DNA of 64,000 nucleotides from positions 186,001 to 250,000 of the forward strand of contig DF236991.1 of the NCBI GenBank assembly GCA_000708835.1. Direction: 5' to 3'. Below the pieces are notes generated by a model that saw only the letters and a program-made list of their open reading frames with translations, did no database searches and was not told the origin of the DNA. Origin of the DNA: Klebsormidium nitens. Taxonomy: Eukaryota > Streptophyta > Klebsormidiophyceae > Klebsormidiales > Klebsormidiaceae. Both the position numbers and the translations under genes were made by a program. Each line of letters starts with the position of its first letter. The stretch's first letter is position 1. Positions 24,801 to 34,450 of this stretch are shown here, piece by piece.

Positions 24801-27800
24801 CAGACGCAGCGGGCGCGAGGGGAGACTGGTCGTGCATTTAGCACCGGGCCAAAGCGCGCCCACCTGCGCCAAGAGTTGCTTTGGTCTTTCGGTCTATGTT
24901 TTCGGTAGTAATCACCACTTTGGGTAAGATATAACAGATTCTTTTCTTTCTTGAAGAGGGGTGGACAGCAATGATGGTTCGTAAGTAGTGTAGCGGGCGG
25001 AGGGGAGACTAGTCGTGCATTTGGCGCCGGGCCAAAGGGCGCCGACCTGCAATGCAGACTCTATTAAATCAGCCCTTTTGATAGGTAGCTTGTAGCAATT
25101 TCAAGGAATGTCTTACATTCGGTCGCTCTCAAGATGACTGAAGCGGGTATACTGGTCCAAAGATCCTGAATCAGAAGAGAGGCTCGTTCACGGAATCTAA
25201 TTTTGGTGCCAGGCCAGAGCGCCCCAATCTATACGCAGGTTTGCATGGTGAAAATCCAGTGGGAATCAACAATCCTCGACGAATCTTTGAGCAGGTTGTT
25301 GTTCTCCTGAAAAATGACGAAAGTACTGGGGGGTAAACTGGGGGGTAAGCAGCAGTGTAGCGGATTACGAGGGGACACTGCTCAAAACTTTACGCAGACC
25401 AAATCGCAGCCAGTCACGAAACAGAATCAACATAGACTTGGCACGCAGCTCCAATCGTTTCAAAGTTTGGCATCCTTTGACTTTGACATAGTAAGCTGTT
25501 GAAACATCGCGAACGCACGCGCTCGCTTGGTCTCGTACCGCTTGACCTCATAACAGCATCTTGTGGACAAACAAGAAAACAATGCCAGGCGTTCTCAACG
25601 CAATACTTTAGAGTCGATCTGTCACCTGGTCCTGCCATCCGCCTCCCGTGCCATCAATTGCTCCAACACCAGCACCTTGTGCGGGACTCTTAGTTGGAGT
25701 CGATCTCCCACAAAGATCAAACTCTCAGTGACCTTACAAGCTCGAAAGAATCCAAGAATTCAAAGGCGAGAAATAACAGATTCGAGTTTTCACCTGGTCC
25801 TGCCATCCGCCTCCCGTGCCCATCAATTGCTCCAACACGAGCACCTTGTGCGAGACGTCTTCGTTGGAGTCGGACGCCCCTTGCGCGCGCAGCAGGCCCC
25901 TCACGAGGGCCGCCGCGAGTATGCTGGAGGTCCCCAGCCCGCTGCCACGTGGCACGTCCGCCCACGTTGAGATGCGCAGGCCGCGCTCAGGTCCTGATGA
26001 AACGACGAGATTCTGATACTTCAGGATTTTTGTAATCCTTGTACTTCTTGGTGCTTTGATCTGGCGTCTTTAAAGAGTAATAACCCCCAACACACGGCTG
26101 GAGGTCGAATTCTAAAGGGCCCACGACCACTGCCACTTGGCACTTCCATACGCGTCGAGATGCGCAGGCTGCGCTCAGGCCCTGCAGATTGTGGTGGTTC
26201 TGATTCTTGAGGGTCTTCACACCTCTTGATGGTAACGGTCTGCGGATCTCGTGAGGACTTCTTCACGAGATCTCGAGCCTTCCTGGGTTCGCGTTGGTGA
26301 GCGTACAGGCAGCTGTGATCAGAAGCTAGAAGTGGAATATGAAGAAGGACAAGTGAGGACAACTGGCCGACTTACAATTCCTCGCTGTATCTTTTCTGGG
26401 GCCAAGTTTTCCAAAATTGTCGTGCGAGGCAGCTGCTTCGGATTGTCGGTGCGCATGCAGACTTGAACCAGAGCGACTCTTGACATCAGCGTTTAGAGCA
26501 CTCCCGACTTTGATAATCTTTTGGAACACTGTTGTTGGAGGCCAAGAGAAGTGAAGAACTTTTCACAAGCACGGTTCGTACAGATCAAATCGAAAAGCTG
26601 ATGGAGACCCTTTTGTTAGACAACTTCAAAAAGAAGCGGATAGAACTTTGTTGCCATATATTTTACCATCCATCCAGTCAGCAATATTGAACGACTCGCT
26701 ATGTCTTCGAGTATCTCACCTAGTAGGTCCCTCGACCCAAACCCGGTCACTACCAGCGCCGCCTTGGCAACTGCAAACGGGTCGTCGATCGCCAGCGGAG
26801 CGTCAAGCAACGTCAAATCTTCGACTTTACACTCCCTACCCTCGTCATCTTGTATCGAAACACCCCCCCCTCCTGTCACTTCGACTTCCACCCCCACTGG
26901 CGGGCGGCCTTCCAAGTCTGCGGCGATGTTCAAAACCCTCCCCACGCGTTCCAGACTCCAGGGAGGAGTGTCACTCCACCCCCCTGCGATGTCCAATCTC
27001 ACCGGGAGCTCGACCCTATAAACTTCCCCCACCGGACCGAGGTGCCCGTTCACACCAGCCGGAGACTGTGTTAAAAGGCTCAGCGTGGCTTCTTGTAGGG
27101 CCAACCCCTGCTCCCGGATTCCGGGCCGCTGACCGGCTTCCGAATGATGCGGCAAATCATCCGGGGGGGTGCTTTCCGCAGCGATCCCGACCCCCGTCGC
27201 CGTTTCCGAAGCCACCGCCCGCCAAGCGTCCTCCTCCGCTTGATCTGCTTCTGCCACGTGTCCCCCTGCCCGCAGCAAATCCGCGCGCGCCATGTGCAGT
27301 CGGCTGCGAGGCACAGTGTAAATCGGCTCCCTGATGTTCGCTTCCAGCCTCTCGGCCAGCCCTGGCGCCCAATCAGATGCCAACACGTTCGCAAACGGTC
27401 GGCCGCTGGGCGCGTTCACACTGCTTTCCGGACTATCCGCAGACTGTGTGTTGAAACCCCACAAAATCTGCTCGCTGAGAGCTGCGACGTTCCGCTGAAG
27501 AAGCCCTTGTACATCCCGCTGCAAAATCCCGAGCGCCAGTTCCCCCCTTCCGATCCTGACCGTCCGATCAAGCGCCGCAAAGTCGATCCGACGGTGGATC
27601 TGCGCCAGGCTCAGCCGTTGGGCGCCCCTCCACTGCTGACGCGTTTCTGACGTCATTGCCCGACCAATGAACCAGGGGACCCAGTCTAAGACCGCCCCCC
27701 TCTCTTCGACCGGGTATAAGCTTGCATTCCAAAGGTTTCGCTCCTTGATTACTGGCGTCTGATCCGGAGGAGCGGGTTTGGAATCAATCTGCGTGCTTTT

Positions 27801-30800
27801 ATTTGCCGGCTGCCGGTCGCTACCGGCCACAGCCGACTGAGAATGAGTATCTTGGGCACCGTTATTCGCGGGCGAGCCGGATCCCGTTTCTAAAACGCCG
27901 ACGCTCCCGAAGCCGGGCCATAGCTCAGCTGAAGACACACCTCGCGCTTGCAACCAATCGCCCAACGGAACCCCGCAAAACGTCGCCTTGCTCGAACCCG
28001 GTTCCCGATAACCCTCCTTCGGATTATCGTCAACCCCGCAGCAAACCGTGACCTGGCTTCCCCCCAAGAGCGGCACCACCCAAACGCACAAATGACTGGG
28101 AATAGCTAGGGTTGATGACGTCTTGCTGAGGTGGGCGTGGTAAGTATCAAGCCCAAAGATGACGCAGCGAGAGCCGACGGTTGTCTGAGCGCCCAGCTTG
28201 CTATCGCAGATAAGGCCGCCATCTCCTATGGAGGCCATGACGTCGACGGTGCTGCCGATGACGACTGTGTTGAGGCCCACGTCACCCTGCAGAGCGGAAC
28301 CGGGACGGAATTCAGACCGGAACAAAACCACAAACGGCAGTGGACGAGATGCAACTTCGCTTTGAAGGCAGTCATGGCGGCCCTACAGAACTTCTGTGGT
28401 GAGCTTAGCAAGCGCCTGGGATGTTGAAAAAAGGCTTGCCGAAAAAGCTGATAGGATTGTTTCTGTAGACCATCTTTGAGCTGTTGAGGGAATCAAAAGC
28501 ATCTGTGGTTGATAGTTGGAGGTGGCACATGAACACTGGTGAGAGACAGATCGCAGGAGATAGGTGAAGGAGCTAGGGGCAAATTGTGCAAAGAGAGGGC
28601 TGCAACGAAGTCGAGAAGGTGAGATAACAGTTCCTATGATGTCGGAAATGGTCTGCAAACAATCCGAGACTTGAAAGCACTGAAGGCCGCCACTTACCCT
28701 GGCATTGCTGAGCTGGCGGTCCGCCATTGGCCAGCCGGATGCCAGATGTCCCAAACTTCGGACGTGTGTTTGAAGCGTGGAACGTAACTGGTAAACAACA
28801 GTCAACAATTTGCAGATATACAGAAGAATATCTGCGCTGTAATGGAGCGGCCACTTACCCTGACGTTGCTGAGCTGGCGGTCCGCCATTGGCCAGCCGGA
28901 CGCCAGGTGGTCTCAGACATGATCTCGAAGTCAAGTATCGCTAATAAACAGCCGGAAACAATCTGCAAATGTACAGAAGTTATACTCGCCGTATACTGGA
29001 GCCCCCACTCACCCAGACGTTGCTGAACTGGCGGTCCGCCATTGGCCAGCCGGATGCCAGATGGTCCAAAACTTCGGACGTGGTGCCAAAGCAGAAATTC
29101 GCTGATAAACAGCCGGAAGAGATTGGCAAGTATCAGACTAAAACTTGCCCTATGCAGGAGCCGTCACTCACCCTGACGTTGCTGAGCTGGCGGTCCGCCA
29201 TTGGCCAGCCGGATGCCAGGTGGTCCAAAACTTCGGACGTGGTTCCGAAGTGCAGGAACTCGAGCTCGGGCGCAAAGTGGTACCAGAGGCGGCTGCGGCC
29301 CAGGTATTCCGTCAAAAGCGGGCCTAACGGCCGAGACTGGAGCCAGGAATGTCTAGCCGGAACCCACGCACCTGCAAGAAGGGATGAGCGCAAAGGGATG
29401 AGCGTGCTTAGGTTGAGCTAATGTTCCAAGGTGGGGTTCGTGATTTCGAAGATGCTAGTGCATACTCTTGACGTTGCTCTGCAGAAACAATCTTCAGACC
29501 GCCAGGACAGATTTATTTTAGACCTGCAACTCGTCAATGGATCGCAGATGCCTAGACGGTCGGAATGGGCTGATGGAGCCGCCCTGTTCGCACGGTCGAC
29601 TTGTGCCTTGTTTCTAAAAACAAGACAATACAAAAGATGCTATTGGCACGCAGCGACACTACGAAGGCGTCCTCCCACTTGGCGCTCCAATTACAGACAG
29701 ACCGTATGATGAGCGGAGCGCCGCAGCAAATGTGTGACCCCGTGCCCTTCTTTTCGCTACCGGTCCTTAGTGGGACAGGTTCTCCGAAGCCCTCTACAAC
29801 GGTGTCATTGGACACCTGTTCCCTCATCCGCTCTACTTCGCTCCGAAGACCCCTGACACAGTAGCAGAAAAGCCTCTTCGATTATTTCCCGTATCTTCAA
29901 ACCAACCCTCACCCGCCATCTCCTCGTACAAGCTCATCTCCTCGCCCGACGTCAGCAACGCCTCCACTGGATTCGGCCGCAGCGCCATCAACGTCAGCAA
30001 GTCCCGCCACGCCCCCCCTTTCACCGCGAAAATGCCTGTGTCCAAAAGCGCAGCTCCACCCCCCACGAGCGCTCCCGCTTCTTCCAACTCTAGGGCGTTC
30101 GGCTTTTGAAGCAGATTTGTCACGAGACCTCTCGGCTCGACAGCTGGCGGCGCGTGACTGGCCGGCGCTCTTTCAAGGGGGTTTTTCAGGGGCTGCAAAG
30201 GCGGGGAAAGCTCCCCCCCGGCTGAGGAGGACTCAGCGGAGTAGTACGGCTTCGCCTGTTGGAGTGAGAGGAGGCTCGAGACGGACAGCGGTTGCACCAT
30301 ACGGGGGGGAGGGTACAGCGGCGGCTTGGACGTGTTTGCAGGCGACCGGGCAGCCCTCGGGGACTCTGGCTGGGTCGCCCTGTCAGCAATTTGCTCCAAT
30401 TGGGTCACGACGGGGGCCTCCGGAACAGTCGGAAGGGGCGGGGGCGACCGGCTGGAAAGTCTATATGTGCGGGGAGACGTGAACGGGTCAGACCCAGGGG
30501 GGGGCAAACGGTTCGGGGGGATAGGATCTTAGGCGACGAGCTTCGTTCTGCGGCATGGGGAGAGGGGGGGGGGCTGCTAAACAGGGGGTGCGCCGCGATT
30601 GGGGTCGGTTTCGCAATGGAAGCGATGGGGGGAAGGGACATGAGGTTGAGCGGTTTCACGCTCACGGGCGCTTGCGGGTCCAGAATGGAGTCAGAACTTC
30701 GATTCCTCTTCAAGTCGGACTGGTTTGCACTCGTTGGAGCTCGCTTTTCGTCGTTTCCTCCCCCCTGGTTTTGGGGCGATCTGGACCCCCCCTCGGAGAC

Positions 30801-32448
30801 CAAGACGCCGTGCCTGGAGGCGACGTCGAGCGAGGCTAGGGTGGTGACGATGCATGCACCGTCGTCCGGTGTGAACAGGAACTTTGAGTCGAAGATCGGC
30901 AGGACGTCCCCTGCAAGAGGGATAATTCACACTTCTCAATGCTTGCGCAGCCACTGCTGTGCACGACTTGCGAAAGTTACTTCACAAAAGTTGGTCGATC
31001 AAATGTTCGCTCTAGAGGGAGATTTTGCAGTCAAATTACAGCCGATGCAAGCTTTTCGAACTCAATGCTACCTTCAAGGAAGGCACATACGGCCCTAACA
31101 CGTTGACTCGTACTTCTTCGATCATTGTCAAGGAATGGTTGAGTAGGTGTAAACGGAGTCAAGAACAGAGGCCGTAAATCGCCGCAGTGTATGCAGAAGG
31201 CTGAGTCACCTTTTGCTCTGGGTCTTCAGCCCAATCGAAACAGCTCTCGAGACCCTTCCGAGACCGAAGACCTTATTGCACAGGACTAGAAAATTACACA
31301 AACGAGGGAAGGACCGATAGTCGAAGCACCCTCGTCGATCCTATTCTATGGTCCCATCATGGGTGACCTTTGATCGAGCATAACAGATCAAATCTCTTCA
31401 CCTGTGCTCCTACCTCTTGAGACTCGTTTCGAAGGTGGCAAAATCTCCACACCCGTTCCCAAACGTTGGCAACAACCCATAAGACGATGTGCAGACTATA
31501 TGCAGACCATCAACTAAGCCGCCGATTGGTCAGCTTGTTGCAGGTCAAAGTGTGCCTCACCTGTCATTATAAGCACTCCCCCTCCCTGCATAGCCCCTAG
31601 CGCTGGAGCGGCCACTGCCAGAATATGGTCGAACAGTGTGGGAACCGGCTCGTCGCTGTCCCTCGCCACCAGGAACGGCAGCGGAATGAACGGTTTCCCG
31701 ATTGGGTTTGCCCACGGAACCCGCTTCGAGTCGCCCCCCCCATGGACGAGCAAAACCCTGAACCCCGCCAAAACCTCGAGCGCACCCTCGATCCGCGGGT
31801 CTACAATTCCACTGACAGGCACCCCCCCCGTCTCGCCAACGGTTTCAGTTCCTGTGGGAGTCGCACCCCCACTGCTTTGGGATTGACCAACACTTTTCCG
31901 GTGTGAAGGAGCTGGGTTATCAATTTGGCTGCTTAGTTGGTCTGCCAAAACTCTGAGGGCTGAGAGCGTCGCACCTCCGGAGCCAATCCGCTTGCCCTGG
32001 GGGTCAGGAACGGCGAGCACGAGGGTGCCCTCCGCAATGCGACCGAAGTAGCGGGCCGCCTCTAGTTGCTGCTGATACAGGGCGGCCTGTGGGAAGATAC
32101 CAAAGGGACATTAGCCTGACTATTGCTAAAAAGTGGCATATGTCCAGACGCTGCAGATGACATGTTCATTCTTTTACAGCATTTATGTGCACTTTGGCTT
32201 CAACATGGTTCCGAAATCTACATGACATACGGAATTGCCTGGTGAAGGTGTGACACCAGTCTTCTTTTTGAAAGCAGAGAACTAGACATGGGGGCGAGAA
32301 CTACCTGTGCATTGCTGGCGGCCGTCACCAGAATGGCGTCCCAGGATGGGAACCTGAGGGGTGCTCGTTCAGCCAGTCGTAGATGTTCCCACGCCTGAGA
32401 AAGCAGCCGGGCGGAAGCACCTTTGGCATCTGAAGGGGGAAAGGAAGC
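21884..32448 (-). CDS. FKGP: bifunctional L-fucokinase / GDP-L-fucose pyrophosphorylase
   Basis: Cytosolic salvage enzyme: phosphorylates L-fucose, then couples fucose-1-phosphate to GTP to give GDP-L-fucose for glycan synthesis. Exons (transcript order): about 32448-32305, 32086-31561, 30910-29913, 29371-29172, 28382-26720, 25993-25794, 24863-24682, 22977-22801, 22052-21884. Pyrophosphorylase motifs: PSWDAILVTAAS, AVPDPQGKRIGSGG, HGGGDSKRVPWANP, LIMTGDVLPIFD, ALLDTGIFA, EMSLYEEMAG, LEFLHFGTTSEVLDHL. GHMP-kinase motifs: LPVRLDIAGGWSDTPPWS, DVPRGSGLGTSSILAAAL, GAGGGGFALIL. The stop is TAG at 21886-21884. Phases agree at every junction except inside the third listed exon, where the frame must gain one base between 30507 and 30405. 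Pro/Ser-rich insertions make it about 360 residues longer than land-plant FKGP. The start codon is unresolved: the first exon's frame stays open to 32751 and acceptors at 32448 or 32429 are possible. Confidence 0.9.
23730..24681 (-). repeat. array of FKGP donor-boundary copies (exon 24863-24682)
   Basis: The exon end encoding VFTGKVRLARNVLQKVVGR plus its GTGAGAAT donor is repeated downstream in the intron. Measured at GGCCAGC on the plus strand, the real exon is at 24711 and copies at 24573, 24452, 24302, 24141, 23993 and 23872 (spacings 138, 121, 150, 161, 148, 121), with a weak trace near 23735. Every clear copy keeps the donor. The nearest copy is almost identical to the exon and the outermost is the most worn. 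Confidence 0.9.
24864..25250 (-). repeat. acceptor-boundary copies of the same FKGP exon
   Basis: The start of the exon at 24863 (encoding VGALWPGAKCTT) and its CGCAG acceptor recur at about 25010-25060 and, more weakly, at 25200-25245, roughly 180 bp apart. With the donor-side array this exon is flanked on both sides by copies of its own ends. Confidence 0.75.
25600..25793 (-). repeat. donor-boundary copy of the FKGP GHMP motif exon
   Basis: The exon end encoding KVLVLEQLMGTGGGWQDQ with its GTGA donor (real end 25794) recurs about 170 bp downstream at about 25615-25700. The copy also keeps the GTGACAG donor context. Confidence 0.8.
25994..26310 (-). repeat. acceptor-boundary copy of the FKGP GHMP motif exon
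   Basis: The segment encoding LRISTWADVPRGSG with its upstream CAG acceptor (exon start 25993) recurs at about 26118-26195, roughly 190 bp upstream in the transcript sense. A third much weaker trace is near 26275-26310. Confidence 0.7.
28685..29171 (-). repeat. three donor-boundary copies of FKGP exon 29371-29172
   Basis: The exon end encoding SEVLDHLASGWPMADRQLSN plus its donor is repeated in the downstream intron at about 29008-29085, 28852-28920 and 28690-28765, spaced about 155-165 bp. Each copy retains a consensus donor (GTGAGTG or GTAAGTG). Conservation across the GCTGGCGGTCCGCCATTGG core is near perfect in all four, which suggests recent origin or homogenisation. Confidence 0.9.
30405..30507 (-). 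other. frame break inside FKGP insertion exon
   Basis: The frame carrying TGDVLPIFD through HGVLVSEGG ends in a stop near 30405, while the frame carrying VTNLLQKP through LYEEMAG is already open from about 30507. The exon length between confirmed splice phases is one base short of a consistent frame. The overlap contains a run of eight C on the coding strand (near 30497-30504) and a run of ten lies near 30560; nine C in the first would join the frames. An unrecognised short intron would also work. Confidence 0.7.
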
Positions 32449-34450
32449 CTGAGTTGCTGTTTGTAAGGCAGAAAAGAAGGTCCTGCAGGGGTTGACTCTA
32501 CCAGAAGCACCCGGGAGTACGGCGGTGGCTCTTGGGCCACACTGAGTTAGATCAGTAGACGGCAAGGATGGAATGATTTGGGATGTATTACAACGGCAGA
32601 GCACCTTGTCAATGCACATTGTAAAATGCCACGGTTTGAAAGCCACTGTTGTTCTTCTTCTCCTCCCAGCCCCACCCAATGTTGGTGTGATTGTCGCAAA
32701 CTCTCTCCAAGGAATGTCTTGAAAGTGATTACTGATGGTGGTATGGCACAATTCACGGGCCCTGTAACACTGCGTGGGTGGGTTTCACAGAACAGATTCA
32801 CAACAGAAAGGCTGGTTGAAAATTTTCTAGAGTCAACTTTCCAAGGAATTGCTCCAAATGTGCCGCAGTGCCGGCATTGTTCATACAAGTCCATGACGAT
32901 GGGCGAATATCCTACCAGAGAAAGGCTGAGAGGAACAATGCTGGAGTACTCTGTCAACAGCTCCTACAATATTGTTGCAGTGCCAGCGTTGTTCAGAAAA
33001 GCAACGGTGATGCTCCGAGGGCGGTTCATTCAATAAAGTTGCTGAGAAAAACACCGCTTGGGAGTTTCGCCCAACAGTTGCTGATACGCCCCAGTGCCAG
33101 CATTGTTCAACAAATTACGATGTTTGTTGAACCTGTGAAAAGCAAATCAAACCGCTGGGAATCATAAGGCTTGGTTTGTGAAGGTGCCGACAAAGCGCGA
33201 CAAAGTCTCAGTCTTGAGAAGACTGTGAGAAACTGTAGAGATTCGAGCTTAAGTCTGGCGGTATACATTTTGTCCACCTTCTTTTTTGGTGCCACCAAAG
33301 GTTAGGACTTTTGTCCTGTCTTGTCAGAAGAAGTCTGCCGCGACTTTGGCACCAAATGTTGGTTTCCAGGTTGCTATTGCAGCTACTACATTACTTGGCA
33401 ACCATGAAGGGCATGACCATACTTGCTTCAGAAGCTCAGCAAAATGGAATAGCAAGTTCGCGGGCCTTGAGACTCCAACAAGGAAGCAAGTAGAGTAACA
33501 CAATGCAGCGACATAGCTGGGGTGCAAACAGCACAAGGATGCAACGGGGCATGCTCACCAGAGCCGTAGTCTCCCATTGGCAATGTCTTTACAAGAAAAG
33601 CTCGGGTATGGCTTGCATGGATGTCATTGCACCTTCGCTGCAAATATTCCAGATTCACTGTCTCTTGTACGGTAGGCACAACTTTTTAGCGCCATGCCGC
33701 AAAGAGCTCCTTCCTTGCTTCACAGCTTTCACCCTAGACATTTAAGGACAAAGCAATGTATTCATTGGGTTCATTCATGCAACTGTCAGGACTACTTTAA
33801 TACCACGTTCCTAAAATCTCAAGAGATTTGCGATTTCTTTCCCGCTGCCTCAAAACTGATTGTCTCCCGGGGCCGGACTGCATTCCGGAGATTCTCCCGC
33901 GAGGAGCGGAAAGTTGTTTGCCCGGGAAACGGTGACCGACGTACGCTCTCGTGACACTAAGTTTTGCATGGTCGCCAAAAGATGAAAATTATCTTGTGGA
34001 AGATCCTGTGATTCTGCTTTGAACAGTGCTTGCCAGATTTCAGCAGAGATTTCCATTTTCTGGCTCCAATGAATGCGGAGAGGATCTGAGAATCCACTAG
34101 CCTTGGCCCTGGGTCTTTCAGCTGCTTGTATGGACGTTTTGCCCAAGAAGCTTTCTCTCTTCAACTCATCTGAAAGAAAGTCTTGCATACGAAAAGGTTG
34201 TCAAGGTTCTCTATCCTAGCTTAGCGCTAAACATTCATGGTGCACCACCATCGATCGCCCCAGTTTGTGAAAAATAGCATACAAATGGTTCTGCCAAACA
34301 TAACTTACCTGCTCAGTGTGCTCATGAGCATCCTAGCCAAGCCGCTTTAGAAGTCCACAAGATGTTCTGAGCTCTGCCTTGCGTGGAGGCGGCCAGTACT
34401 TGACCACAGCTACGAAAAGAAGCTTCATTCACTGCAGGGGATCTCTGGAA
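32449..34450. promoter_or_regulatory. divergent FKGP / ASNSD1 intergenic region
   Basis: Presumed promoters of two divergently transcribed genes. The part to 32751 remains open in the FKGP frame and may include its first exon. Three copies of a CAGTGCC-GC-TTGTTCA segment lie near 32867, 32980 and 33092 (about 112 bp apart). I see no clear TATA box or RNA gene. Confidence 0.45.

Noticed and set aside
26648-27334. 228-codon open frame on the plus strand
   Set aside because: Antisense to the long FKGP exon that holds the GHMP motif LPVRLDIAGGWSDTPP; a composition shadow.
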